Assembly: GCA_900541875.1 (NCBI GenBank)
Contig: UQLF01000003.1
Span: 62,001 to 126,000 of the forward strand
From: an uncultured Collinsella sp.
Lineage (GTDB): Bacteria > Actinomycetota > Coriobacteriia > Coriobacteriales > Coriobacteriaceae
Direction: 5' to 3'
DNA: 64,000 nt
The stretch's first letter is position 1, and each line of letters begins with the position of its first letter. Shown piece by piece: positions 33,654 to 41,758 of the stretch. The translations under genes and the position numbers were made by a program. The notes below the pieces were generated by a model. It saw only the letters and a program-made list of their open reading frames with translations, did not search any database and had not been told where the DNA came from.

Positions 33654-34769
33654 TTACAGGTACTTGCGCCAATCGTCCTCGTCCTCATCATCCTCGGTAG
33701 CAGCCTGGGCCTGCTCGGCGGCGCGAGCTGCCGCAGCGCGAGCGGCAACCTGGGCATAGGACTCCTCGTTGCGCTCGGGGAAGTTTGCCAGCACGTGCTC
33801 GAACTTGGCAAAATCCTCATCCCAGCGCGTAGAAGGCACGGCAAAGAAGACTTGCTTGACCTTAAAGTCGCCCGACGCGAGCTCCTTGCGGAAGAGCTCG
33901 GCCACGGCCTCTGCGTCAAAGCCGTTGTTGTCGCAGCCCCAAGCGCCCAGCACGAGCTTCTCGCGACCTAGCTCGTCGCAGATGGCAAGCACAAAGCGAA
34001 TGCGGTCGCGCAGGGCATCCAGCAGAGCATCGTCGCTCACGCGATACTCCTGGCGGGCGCGCTTAACGTTGGGCGCGGCGGCCACGATTACGTCGGCATA
34101 CGCATGCACGTGGTTGCGGTCGAAGCGCACCGCAGGCACCACCAGCGCACGGTTTCGGTAAAGCTCGCAGTTGATGTTGCGGCGACGGTTCTCGCCGTAC
34201 CATCTGCGCTGCTTGTCGAGAACGTTGTACAGATACGAATCGGCGCACAGCGTGGCCTCCTGGCCCAGATAACCCTGAATATAGCCACCGCCCGGGTTGG
34301 TGAACGAGGCAAAAGCGAGCACGGCCATGTCGCAGAATTGCGCATAGCCACGACCGTTGTCCAGGATGGCCTGCGTGGCGGAGGCATCGAGCACGGTGAC
34401 CTCGGGCAGAACCGGAGCGGGCTCCTCAGCAGGCGCGGACTCAGCTTCAGCGATTTCCTCGGCAGGCTCCTCGACGGGCTCGAGCGCTGCCTCGACCTCG
34501 GCAGCCTCCGCGCCCTCGACGTCCTCGGCAACCTGTTCTTCGGCGGCCACAGCACTCTGAACCTTGACCTTCATCGCCGCGACAAAACCGGCAGGCATAC
34601 CATCGAACTCGCGCACGCCGGCAAGCGAACGCTCGATATCCTTGGCGCACGCTTCGGACACAGTTGCCACGTGACGCTCGGCGGCCTTGGCACGGGCCTC
34701 GCGCTTGGGATTGGGCTGACCCGCTCGGTTGGACCTGCGGTTACGGTTCCTGTTGTCGACGTCTGCCAT
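33654..34769 (-). CDS. TIGR02452-type PARG-like macrodomain protein with altered catalytic motif
   Basis: 371-residue protein of the microbial PARG (DUF2263) group, which removes poly- or mono-ADP-ribose. The N-terminal helical part (about 1-72) and the catalytic macrodomain (about 124-345, beginning VTVLDASATQAIL) are split by a very acidic, Glu/Ala/Pro-rich linker at about 75-122. The substrate loop reads NPGGGYIQGYLGQEATLC: GGG at 160-162 and QEA at 170-172. Canonical PARG has QEE with the second Glu as catalytic residue; here it is Ala 172. Downstream LGAWGCDNNGF and the C-terminal RWDEDFAKFEHVL fit the family, and a short acidic C terminus follows. AAAGG lies 9 bases before ATG 34769. 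Either a binding protein or an enzyme with shifted chemistry. Confidence 0.82.
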   Translation of the reverse strand: MADVDNRNRNRRSNRAGQPNPKREARAKAAERHVATVSEACAKDIERSLAGVREFDGMPAGFVAAMKVKVQSAVAAEEQVAEDVEGAEAAEVEAALEPVEEPAEEIAEAESAPAEEPAPVLPEVTVLDASATQAILDNGRGYAQFCDMAVLAFASFTNPGGGYIQGYLGQEATLCADSYLYNVLDKQRRWYGENRRRNINCELYRNRALVVPAVRFDRNHVHAYADVIVAAAPNVKRARQEYRVSDDALLDALRDRIRFVLAICDELGREKLVLGAWGCDNNGFDAEAVAELFRKELASGDFKVKQVFFAVPSTRWDEDFAKFEHVLANFPERNEESYAQVAARAAAARAAEQAQAATEDDEDEDDWRKYL

Positions 34770-34835
34770 AAGTGGTCACCTTTCTCGGTCTCTGCCGCTA
34801 TCGGCTTTTCCCATCCATGATACCCCGCCGCGTAC

Positions 34836-34862
34836 AAAAAAGACGGCCCCGAAGGACCGCCT
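34836..34862 (-). terminator. Terminator after the BI-1 family gene
   Basis: Minus-strand GGCGGTCC TTCG GGGCCGTC followed by TTTTTT. Confidence 0.9.
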
Positions 34863-34907
34863 TTCGCATCGATTTACACGCACGGCAAGCACCGCCGCAA
34901 TTCACCA

Positions 34908-35603
34908 CTAGTCGCGACGGCCAAGGATGTTCAGAATGCGCAGGAACACGTTGATAATGTCCACGAACAGATTGGACGCCATGAGCACGGCGTTGGGCAG
35001 CGTAGGCGGCACCGTCGTGGCAACATAGGTGTCGTAGCCAATAAAGCCGGCGAACACCACGATCACGATCAGATCGGTGATGGTCTGCGAGACGCCCATG
35101 AACATCAGCACGATCTCAACCAGAATAGTGGCGAGCAGAATGCCAAGACCGATGCCATATACGCGCTGGAAAAACTTGGGGAACGTCACGCCCAAGGCGC
35201 CAAAGACAAAGGTGATGGCGGCCGTGGCGATAAAGGCAGTGTTGATGGTGGGCAGGTCGTAGTTGGCAAGGCCAAACGACGCCGTCAGGCCAAAGGTACT
35301 CGCAAAGATTACGTAGCCCACAAGGGACAGGCCCACGGACTGCTTGCTGGCGGCGGCCGACATCATGACCATGCCGACGATGGTCAAAATAAACGAGCCA
35401 AAGACCAGCGGCAAGGCGGCGCCGCTCATCATCATGCGCGCAAACGACATGGTGCTCGTAAAGTAGGCACCGGCGCCCATGGCGCAAAAGCCCAAGAAGA
35501 TCAGGGCAGACATGGCGAGATTGTACGCGCGCGGCGACATCTCCTTGGCGCGGCTTGCGCCGCTCTCGACGGGGCCGTTCTGATAGCCCTGGATATCGTT
35601 CAT
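34908..35603 (-). CDS. Bax inhibitor-1/YccA family membrane protein
   Basis: Multispanning inner-membrane protein of 231 residues, about seven transmembrane helices. The hydrophilic N terminus (MNDIQGYQNGPVESGASRAK) is followed by hydrophobic segments and ends with the family signature region ASNLFVDIINVFLRILNILG, including the pore-region Asp pair (one in GYDTYVAT, one in LFVDIINVF). Bacterial members such as BsYetJ conduct calcium in a pH-dependent way; others modulate membrane proteases. AAAGGA lies 7 bases before ATG 35603. No protease gene is adjacent. Ion specificity cannot be read from sequence. Confidence 0.87.
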   Translation of the reverse strand: MNDIQGYQNGPVESGASRAKEMSPRAYNLAMSALIFLGFCAMGAGAYFTSTMSFARMMMSGAALPLVFGSFILTIVGMVMMSAAASKQSVGLSLVGYVIFASTFGLTASFGLANYDLPTINTAFIATAAITFVFGALGVTFPKFFQRVYGIGLGILLATILVEIVLMFMGVSQTITDLIVIVVFAGFIGYDTYVATTVPPTLPNAVLMASNLFVDIINVFLRILNILGRRD

Positions 35604-35687
35604 AGGTTCGTCCTTTCAAAAAGCGTCACAAATACCGGCGCAGTAGCTGACAAGATTCCTGTCATTGTACCCAAACGCCGTGCGTCC

Positions 35688-36026
35688 TTACCTACGGCGC
35701 TCGCCCTCAAGCGTACGATCAAACGCCCAGACCCACCAACGCATCACGTGGGCCTGCGAGCCGTCCGGCCGTCCGCACGCCTGGTCCTCCAGATACAACT
35801 CGGTCGCATGCCCGCCAAAACGAACCTTATACGTTGCCGTACGAACACCGTGAACCGTTAAGCCAAAGCCCGTGGACGAGACAATCTCGTCAATCGTAAA
35901 GCAGCGACCGTCGACCCAGCAGACGGTGACCGGCACGACTTGTCCGCCCGCGAGGATGCGAGCCACGACGTCCACATACTGCTTGTGCACGCGCCGAGTT
36001 TTGCCGTCTGTCTGTCGATATTCCAT
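35688..36026 (-). CDS. Hypothetical protein
   Basis: 112-residue soluble protein that I do not recognise. It has a basic N terminus (MEYRQTDGKTRRVHKQYVDV), then a run of probable beta strands (VVPVTVCWVDGRCFTIDEIV, TATYKVRFGGHATELYLED) and a Trp-rich end (HVMRWWVWAFDRTLEGERRR). This resembles small single-domain beta proteins, but I would not name a family. ATG 36026 has AGGAG only 2 bases upstream, a tight spacing; an ATG seven codons earlier has no site. The lack of a downstream terminator before the BI-1 gene suggests co-transcription. Confidence 0.6.
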   Translation of the reverse strand: MEYRQTDGKTRRVHKQYVDVVARILAGGQVVPVTVCWVDGRCFTIDEIVSSTGFGLTVHGVRTATYKVRFGGHATELYLEDQACGRPDGSQAHVMRWWVWAFDRTLEGERRR

Positions 36027-36275
36027 GTCTCCTATTATCGAACGCATGTTTGCATGTTGTAAAGCGAACAGACTATGGTTTTGGAGTGTCGTAGCAATCG
36101 CACGTGTCCGCATGGCGTGATAGCAAAAAGAACACCCGCGGTCAACAGGGCTAATATTCAATTTTAGTGCCAAAAAATTACTTCTCCCATCAGAACTCGG
36201 CAAAGAAACCCGCAGGAGGTGATACGATTTATCATGTTTTTGTAACGTGTCTGCAAACTTCGAGAAAGCCCATAT

Positions 36276-37325
36276 ATGGACGTAACGTTCTCAACCTTCC
36301 TCGGCCAAATTGTGTCGAACCCAGTCCTTGCCGTCACCGTGATCCTCGCGTTGGGCGCCATCTTCGTCAATGGATGGACCGACGCGCCCAACGCCATCGC
36401 GACCTGCGTCACTACGCGTTGCATGCCCGCCCGCGCCGCCATTCTCATGAGCGCCGCATTCAACTTCCTCGGCGTGCTCATCATGACGCACTTTAATGCG
36501 AGCGTCGCCAACACCATCTCACATATCGTCGACTTTGGCGGAAACAGCACCATGGCGCTCGCCTGCCTGTGCGCGGCGCTGTTCTCCATCGTCGTCTACG
36601 GCGCCACAGCATCGCGTTTTGGCATCCCCACCTCGCAAAGCCACAGCCTTATCGCCGGCCTGACCGGTGCCGCTATCGCCCTCGGCGGCGCGAGCAGCGT
36701 CAACGTCCACGAGTGGATGAAGGTCATCTACGGCCTGGCGCTCTCCATCGGCCTGGGCTTTGTCATGGGCTGGGTCCTGTGCAAACTCGTCTCGATTCTT
36801 TTCGCCGCCGCCAACAGGCGACGTGCCAATGTCTTCTTTAAATACGCTCAGATCGCGAGCGCTGCGGCCATGAGCTTTATGCACGGCGCGCAGGATGGAC
36901 AGAAGTTCATCGGCGTGCTCTTTTTAGGCGTAGCCTTCGCAAACGGCCAGACTAGCGTCGGCGATGCCGGCATCCCCATCTGGATTATGCTGCTGTGCTC
37001 GGCCACCATGGGTATCGGCACCAGCGTGGGCGGTGAGCGCATCATCAAGTCCGTCGGCCAGAGCATGGTTAAGCTCGAGAAGTATCAGGGCTTCTCCGCC
37101 GACCTCGCGGGCGCGGCGAACCTGCTGCTTGCAACCCTTACCGGCATCCCCGTGTCCTCCACCCACATCAAAACCTGCGCCATCATGGGCGTCGGTGCCG
37201 TCAAGCGCCTCTCGGCCATCAACTTCGGCGTCGTCAAGGACATGATGTTCACCTGGTTCTTCACCTTCCCCGCCTGCGGACTCATCAGCTTTGTCATGGC
37301 CAAGCTGTTCATGATGTTCCTCTAA
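36276..37325 (+). CDS. pit: Low-affinity inorganic phosphate transporter, PiT family
   Basis: Phosphate:cation symporter of the cytoplasmic membrane, 349 residues and about ten transmembrane helices. The two PiT signature repeats are NGWTDAPNAIATCV (N-terminal) and GAANLLLATLTGIPVSSTHIK (C-terminal), with SFMHGAQDGQKFIG in the middle. GAGAAAG lies 7 bases before ATG 36276. A DUF47 gene follows by 67 bases, as usual for this transporter. The window also encodes the high-affinity Pst system, so both uptake routes are present within 10 kb. The 249-base gap before it has a TA-rich part near 36150-36240 that may hold the promoter. Confidence 0.92.
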   Translation: MDVTFSTFLGQIVSNPVLAVTVILALGAIFVNGWTDAPNAIATCVTTRCMPARAAILMSAAFNFLGVLIMTHFNASVANTISHIVDFGGNSTMALACLCAALFSIVVYGATASRFGIPTSQSHSLIAGLTGAAIALGGASSVNVHEWMKVIYGLALSIGLGFVMGWVLCKLVSILFAAANRRRANVFFKYAQIASAAAMSFMHGAQDGQKFIGVLFLGVAFANGQTSVGDAGIPIWIMLLCSATMGIGTSVGGERIIKSVGQSMVKLEKYQGFSADLAGAANLLLATLTGIPVSSTHIKTCAIMGVGAVKRLSAINFGVVKDMMFTWFFTFPACGLISFVMAKLFMMFL

Positions 37326-37392
37326 TCAAACCGAGCGTTTATCCGGACCGCAACACTTCGCCCACCCGTCTTCGCCTCGAAAGGACCCACCC

Positions 37393-38016
37393 ATGGCTAA
37401 GAAACCCGATTCGTTCTACTTTGACAACTACGTCGCCTGCGCCGACCTCGCCGTCCAGGCCGCAGAGCTGCTCACCAAGATTTTTGAGAACTTTGACCCC
37501 GCGCAGATCCACGACATGCTCAATAAGATGCATGCGATTGAGCATGCGGCAGACAAGAAGCACCACGAGCTCGAAGACGCCCTGCTCACCGCCTTTATCA
37601 CCCCGCTCGAGCGCGAGGATCTGGATCTGATGAGCTGCGCGCTCGACACCGTGCTCGACCGTATTGAGGGCGTCGTGCAGCGCGTCTACTTCACCAACAT
37701 TCAGAGCATCCATCCCGACGCCATCGTCATCGCCCACAAGGTGACTGACGCCTGCCGCGCCATGAAAGACCTGATGGTCGAGCTTCCCAACTACCGCAAG
37801 TCCAAAACGCTGCGCGAGCTGGTCATCCAGATCAACACCATCGAGTCCGAGGCCGACGAGCTCTACATCAACGCCATGCGCAACCTGCACGTCAACGGCA
37901 AGGATCCGCTCGAGGTCATCGCTTGGCGTGACGTGTACGCCTTCCTGGAGTACTGCGCTGACTGCTGCGAGAATGTGGCCGATGTTGTGGATTCGATTGT
38001 CATGAAGAACAGTTAA
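37393..38016 (+). CDS. DUF47 PhoU-like accessory protein of Pit transporter
   Basis: Cytoplasmic all-alpha protein of 207 residues related to PhoU, thought to regulate the Pit transporter next to it. The DUF47 pattern IEHAADKKHHELEDALLTAFITPLEREDL occurs at about 48-77 in parts (HAADKKHHELED and TPLEREDLDLMS), with NTIESEADELYINAMRNL in the second half as the matching repeat. Glu and Asp residues in these repeats bind metals in relatives. The start ATG 37393 follows GAAAGGACC. It is the second gene of the pit operon and is followed by the palindromic elements at 38051-38209. Confidence 0.9.
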   Translation: MAKKPDSFYFDNYVACADLAVQAAELLTKIFENFDPAQIHDMLNKMHAIEHAADKKHHELEDALLTAFITPLEREDLDLMSCALDTVLDRIEGVVQRVYFTNIQSIHPDAIVIAHKVTDACRAMKDLMVELPNYRKSKTLRELVIQINTIESEADELYINAMRNLHVNGKDPLEVIAWRDVYAFLEYCADCCENVADVVDSIVMKNS

Positions 38017-38050
38017 TTGGGGGTACGTGTCCCGGCGGTCGCGGGCCCGA

Positions 38051-38112
38051 CCACTAATAACCTTTTTCACTCCGGCTGCAAGCAGAGTCGTTCAAAAGCG
38101 GTTAATTAGTGG
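38051..38112 (+). repeat. Palindromic element A with CACTCCGGCTGC core
   Basis: Arms CCACTAATAACC (38051-38062) and GGTTAATTAGTGG (38100-38112) enclose the core CACTCCGGCTGC plus GCAGAGTCGTTC. The same core recurs in element B directly downstream. Confidence 0.75.
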
Positions 38113-38125
38113 TACGCGTCCCACC

Positions 38126-38209
38126 GGCGAAGGCCCGGCACCTATTTGCTTTCTCACTCCGGCTGCGTGGCAGAGTCGTTCGAAAGTAAATAGGTGTCGG
38201 GCCTTCGCC
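38126..38209 (+). repeat. Palindromic element B with CACTCCGGCTGC core
   Basis: Arms of 28 bases (38126-38153 and 38182-38209) match at 26 positions; the two mismatches would be G-U pairs in plus-strand RNA. The loop again carries CACTCCGGCTGC and GCAGAGTCGTTC, which can form a small inner stem. The stretch 38017-38382 holds only these elements and a T-rich leader for the next gene. Confidence 0.8.
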
Positions 38210-38382
38210 TTACGTATCACCATTGGGAACCTGGGCTAATAGGCGGAATGCATGGTGGCTTTGGTTGAAAGCGTCTTTGGCATCAGTCATGACTTTGGGC
38301 AGCGCTGAGCGTTTGGCTGAATGTTGCTCTGGGTACCCTTTGGTTGTCTTTTATTTCGTTATTAAATTGTTGGAGGGCTTGT

Positions 38383-38913
38383 ATGTCTTATTTGGATCTG
38401 GCTCGGGGTCGGTATTCTTGTCGTGAGTTTGAAGATCGGGCTGTGGAGCAGGCTGTGGTGGATGCCATTGTTGAGGCTGGGCGTATTGCTCCTTCTGCTT
38501 GCAATAATCATCCAACCCGTGTGATGGTGTTGGATACGCCTGAGCTTCTGGAGAAGGCTGCTGCTTGTCAGCCTCGGTTTGCTCGTGATGGATCTATCTT
38601 TGGCGCTCCGCTCATCTTCCTTATTTGTAGCGTTACCGAAGACGCTTGGGTACGCCCGTATGACCAGATGAATTCCAGTGAAATCGATACGTCCATAGTG
38701 TGCGATCAGATGATGATGGAGGCCACCGAGCAGGGCCTGGGAACGTGCTGGGTATGCCATTTTAAGCCCGAGGTGGCACAGGAGCAGTTCAACCTGCCCG
38801 AGGGCGTCTATCCCTATCACATGCTCGTCTGCGGATATCCTGCCGACCACATCGCCGATCCCGAGCATCGCGAGGCCCGTACCATTCCCCTCTCCGACTT
38901 CCTCCTCAAGTAG
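38383..38913 (+). CDS. Nitroreductase-family protein with mid-gene codon shift
   Basis: Flavin-dependent oxidoreductase of 176 residues, one of the shortest forms. The FMN-binding N-terminal segment is ARGRYSCREFEDRAV (6-20), followed by GRIAPSACNNHPTRVM and the C-terminal EATEQGLGTCWVCHF and LVCGYPADH segments. GGAGGG lies 5 bases before ATG 38383. Codons 2 to about 72 mostly end in T or G (GCT, TCT, CGT, GGT, CGG), unlike the rest of the window, while the last third uses the local C-ending set, so the 5' part looks foreign or recombined. Substrate unknown. Confidence 0.83.
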   Translation: MSYLDLARGRYSCREFEDRAVEQAVVDAIVEAGRIAPSACNNHPTRVMVLDTPELLEKAAACQPRFARDGSIFGAPLIFLICSVTEDAWVRPYDQMNSSEIDTSIVCDQMMMEATEQGLGTCWVCHFKPEVAQEQFNLPEGVYPYHMLVCGYPADHIADPEHREARTIPLSDFLLK

Positions 38914-38959
38914 ATTTTGGGACATGCCCTAAAACCTATCCTTGACCGCTCACCGGTTC

Positions 38960-38998
38960 GCCGAGTTCTGCGCCACTATGTGCAGGGCTCGGTTTTTT
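38960..38998 (+). terminator. Terminator after the nitroreductase gene
   Basis: CCGAG with inner CTGC / GCAG and CTCGG, followed by TTTTTT. Confidence 0.85.
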
Positions 38999-39022
38999 AT
39001 GTTGCGCGCCCCGGCACAGTCA

Positions 39023-39052
39023 TAAAAAAGGACCCGCAAGCTGCGGGTCCTT
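39023..39052 (-). terminator. Terminator after divIVA
   Basis: Minus-strand AAGGACCCGCA GCT TGCGGGTCC followed by TTTTTT; ends the yggS-sepF-yggT-divIVA unit. Confidence 0.92.
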
Positions 39053-39079
39053 ACTAGGCACTAAATTGCAGGCCGAATG

Positions 39080-39754
39080 TTAGTCCAGGTCGTCGGCAGC
39101 AAAGTTGTCGATCGGGGCGAAGGGATCGGCCACGGGGACAACCGGGTCAGCGACGGGCAGCGGCTCGGCGGGAACAGTCACCGCAGGAGAAGCGGCGGAA
39201 CCGACCGGCGTGGAGGCCATGAGGTCTGCCGGGAAGGAGTTCTGGGCATCGTCCATGAAGTGCTGGATGAGCTTGAGATACTCGGCCTTGAACTCCTCAC
39301 GAGAAGCCTTGAGACGATCGATCTCCTCGAGCTCGGCCTGCTTTTCGGTCAGAGCCTGGCGGATAACCTCGCGGGCCTTGGCGTCAGCCTCGTTGCGAAT
39401 ACGCTCAGCGTTCTCATTAGCATCGTTGACGATGGTCTCAGCGGTCTGCTGGGCAGCGATCAGGGCAGCGGAAATCTGGCGCTCCTGAGCGGAGAAGTCA
39501 GGGGCGGGAGCAGCCACGGGGGCGGCAGGAACGGCCTGGGCGGGGGCATCCTGAGCCTGGGCAAGCTGAGCCTGCGCATCGGCAAGCTGCTGCTCGGTAG
39601 CAGTCAGACGACCCTTAAGGTCGACGATCTTAGCGAGCATAGCGTCAACCTCAGAGGACAGCGTCTCCAAGAAGACGTCGACCTCGGCAGGATCGTAGCC
39701 ACGCTTGGCCTCAGAGAAAGTCTGAGCCTGGATGTCTGCAGGGGTAATAGCCAT
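39080..39754 (-). CDS. divIVA: DivIVA-family cell division and polarity protein
   Basis: Membrane-curvature binding coiled-coil protein that marks poles and septa, 224 residues. The N-terminal DivIVA domain includes ITPADIQAQTFSEAKRGYDPAEVDVFLETL (residues 3-32, given here in parts: FSEAKRGYDPAEVDVFL is the membrane-binding part). Two coiled-coil parts (35-68 and about 88-165) are separated by an Ala/Pro-rich linker, and a Pro/Ala/Asp-rich tail ends the protein. AAAAGGAG lies before ATG 39754. It is the last gene of the group downstream of the division cluster, as in many Gram-positive bacteria. Confidence 0.93.
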   Translation of the reverse strand: MAITPADIQAQTFSEAKRGYDPAEVDVFLETLSSEVDAMLAKIVDLKGRLTATEQQLADAQAQLAQAQDAPAQAVPAAPVAAPAPDFSAQERQISAALIAAQQTAETIVNDANENAERIRNEADAKAREVIRQALTEKQAELEEIDRLKASREEFKAEYLKLIQHFMDDAQNSFPADLMASTPVGSAASPAVTVPAEPLPVADPVVPVADPFAPIDNFAADDLD

Positions 39755-39815
39755 AACAAGTCTCCTTTTTCATCGCCTCGGCGCTACACGCCCGACGTAA
39801 GTTACTAAGTCAGTT

Positions 39816-40097
39816 CTACACGAGTATACCTATAAGAAGCTGCAGAACCAGCCTCTGCACCAACTGCAACGCAATAATCGCAACGACCGGCGAAAAATCG
39901 ATACCGCCCATCGGCGGGATGAAACGACGGAACAGGTTGAGCCACGGACCGCACACGCTATCAAGCACCGCGGCAATATCCTGAAGCAAACCACCCTGCT
40001 TCATGGGAATCCACGTCATAAAGCAGTAGACGACAATGAGCGTGGAATAGAAGTTGAACAGCGTGTTGACCAGCTGGACGATAGTGTAGATGTTGAT
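39816..40097 (-). CDS. yggT: YggT-family membrane protein with apparent ATC start
   Basis: Small inner-membrane protein of the division-cluster tail, two hydrophobic segments, 93 residues. The frame contains the expected first helix NIYTIVQLVNTLFNFYS before the first ATG (40019), so that ATG would remove a conserved part. Upstream of it the frame has no ATG, GTG or TTG back to a TAA. The codon ATC at 40097-40095 stands where ATG is expected, 6 bases after GAGGAG. I therefore start the gene there and flag it as a non-canonical start. The second half (WLNLFRRFIPPMGGIDFSPVVAI) is typical of YggT. It lies between sepF and divIVA as usual. Confidence 0.75.
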   Translation of the reverse strand: MNIYTIVQLVNTLFNFYSTLIVVYCFMTWIPMKQGGLLQDIAAVLDSVCGPWLNLFRRFIPPMGGIDFSPVVAIIALQLVQRLVLQLLIGILV

Positions 40098-40118
40098 GGG
40101 AATCTCCTCGTCTTGTCT

Positions 40119-40841
40119 TTACTTAAGGTAGCCGTCCGCACGAAGCTTCTTGAGATCGGAATCTTTGACCTCGCAACCGGCGGGCAGCACCATGAACACG
40201 CGGTCGCCCACCTCCTTGACCGTGGCACCCAGACCGCAGGCAAAGCCGTAAGAGAAGTCCAAGACGCGCTTGGCAACTTCGGTGCGTACGCCCACAAAAA
40301 TCAGTGCGACAGGCTGCTTGGTGCGAACGCGGCGCACCACGGTCTCCACGTCGTCATAGCTCTCGGGGCGCAGGACATAGGCCGGCAGCTGCGGTGTGGC
40401 GTTGATGATATTGCTCGCATAGGCCGAGGCATCGCTCGGTGCAGGCGCGGGCGCAGCGGCGGCACGGGCGCGGGTGTTCTCGGCGTAGCTCGACGGCGTG
40501 TCATAGGCGCCAGGACGATAACCGCTCGCAACACTGTCCTGCGAGCGCGAAGGCGGGTTATACGTCGTGGCATGGCGGGAGTCATCGCCGACCAGCTGAC
40601 CGGAGCGCGTATACACGGCCACCGACTCAGCTTCACCACGGCGCGTCTGACCCAGCAGGCCGTTGCTCGGCTCGTCCTGGGTGTAGAAGCCCTCACCCGA
40701 AGCACCACTGTAGCCGTTGTTCTGATAGCCATCGTCGTAGCCATCATCGTAGCCGTAGTCGTCGTCCTGGCCATAACCCTGGTCGTAACCCTGCTGGCCG
40801 CCCAGGTGCATCTTATTTTTAATCTCGTCAAGGAAGCCCAT
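40119..40841 (-). CDS. sepF: Cell division protein SepF
   Basis: Cytoplasmic FtsZ partner that anchors the ring to the membrane, 240 residues. It begins with the membrane-binding amphipathic helix MGFLDEIKNKMHLG, then a long Gly/Tyr/Asp-rich linker (about 15-140, with repeated DDGYDDGYQ-like units) and the conserved C-terminal DUF552 domain from YVLRPESYDDVETVVRRV to FMVLPAGCEV. AGAGG lies 8 bases before ATG 40841. As no ftsA is seen in the cluster, SepF is probably the main FtsZ anchor. It follows yggS by 60 bases. Confidence 0.93.
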   Translation of the reverse strand: MGFLDEIKNKMHLGGQQGYDQGYGQDDDYGYDDGYDDGYQNNGYSGASGEGFYTQDEPSNGLLGQTRRGEAESVAVYTRSGQLVGDDSRHATTYNPPSRSQDSVASGYRPGAYDTPSSYAENTRARAAAAPAPAPSDASAYASNIINATPQLPAYVLRPESYDDVETVVRRVRTKQPVALIFVGVRTEVAKRVLDFSYGFACGLGATVKEVGDRVFMVLPAGCEVKDSDLKKLRADGYLK

Positions 40842-40901
40842 GGTTGTGTCCTCTCGCGGTTTAGTGCAGGCGCCCCGATAATCAGTGCGCACTTCAGAGC
40901 C

Positions 40902-41639
40902 TTATTTTACTGCAAACTCCGGGCTAAATACTACCCTGCCCAGGCGAACGAGCGTAGAGCCCTCCTCAAGGGCAGGCTCAAAGTCTTCGCTCATGCCGCA
41001 GGAAAGCTCAGGCAGGTTCAAATCGGGATGCGCCGCCTCCAGCTCATCCCTCAGCTCACGAAGCCCCGCAAAGGTGCGGCGTGCCGCATCCTTATTCCCC
41101 CGGGGCGCCATAGTCATAAGCCCCTGTACGCAAATTCCCTCAAGTTCCGCAAGCTCACCCGCGGCGGCGCGAATCTCATCGGGCGAAAAGCCTCCCTTCG
41201 ACTCCTCACCACTCACATTGACCTCAATGAGCACACGCTGGGGGCCGGCGAGCTCGCCTGCCTCAATCTTGCGGGCAGCACGGCTCGAGATCGCCTGCGC
41301 CAGATGCAGCGAACCCACCGAGTGAATCAGCTCGGCTGAGCCCAGCACCGCATTGATCTTATTGGTCTGCAGGTTGCCGATCATATCGAAGCGCACCTCG
41401 GGCAGCTCCGGATGCTCCGCCAGACCCGTGAGCTTGCGAACCAGCTCCTGCGGGCGGTTCTCGGCAAAATGGCGATACCCCGCCTGGATGGCGGCAACGG
41501 TCTCATCGACACCAACGGTCTTGGACACGGCAATGAGGCGCGCGGCGTCGTGGGGGCGGCCCGCGCGATCGAGCGCCGCATAAAAACGTTCCAGAATCTG
41601 CTCGCGGCGAGCGCCCATCAAGTCCAAATAGTTATCCAT
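40902..41639 (-). CDS. yggS: PLP homeostasis protein YggS (YlmE)
   Basis: Cytoplasmic PLP-binding protein without known catalysis that keeps vitamin B6 and amino-acid pools in balance; 245 residues. The PLP lysine is in LIAVSKTVG near residue 39, followed by HFAENRPQELVRK (the GENRVQE-type motif), FDMIGNLQTNK and the C-terminal LSCGMSEDFEPALEEGSTLVRLG. GGAGG precedes ATG 41639; the longer reading to 41723 is not supported. In other Gram-positives it follows pgeF (ylmD) directly, but here the pst-phoU operon lies between. Confidence 0.93.
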   Translation of the reverse strand: MDNYLDLMGARREQILERFYAALDRAGRPHDAARLIAVSKTVGVDETVAAIQAGYRHFAENRPQELVRKLTGLAEHPELPEVRFDMIGNLQTNKINAVLGSAELIHSVGSLHLAQAISSRAARKIEAGELAGPQRVLIEVNVSGEESKGGFSPDEIRAAAGELAELEGICVQGLMTMAPRGNKDAARRTFAGLRELRDELEAAHPDLNLPELSCGMSEDFEPALEEGSTLVRLGRVVFSPEFAVK

Positions 41640-41689
41640 TGCCAATCGCCTCCGCTGACAGCCAAACAAGTAGTCCCATGCTAACGCAA

Positions 41690-41721
41690 GAGCGCGGCCC
41701 CGCATGTGCAAGGCCGCGCTC
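41690..41721 (-). terminator. Inverted repeat between phoU and yggS, possible terminator
   Basis: Arms GAGCGCGGCC and GGCCGCGCTC around 12 bases. The minus-strand tail TTGCGTTAGC is a poor T-tract, so termination of the pst operon here is plausible but not certain. Confidence 0.5.
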
Positions 41722-41758
41722 ACTTAGGTATTTACAATCTTTCGACGAACGGGGTTAC

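Noticed and set aside
38030..38220. Possible short CRISPR array
   Set aside because: Only two units, different arms, no regular spacers and no cas genes.
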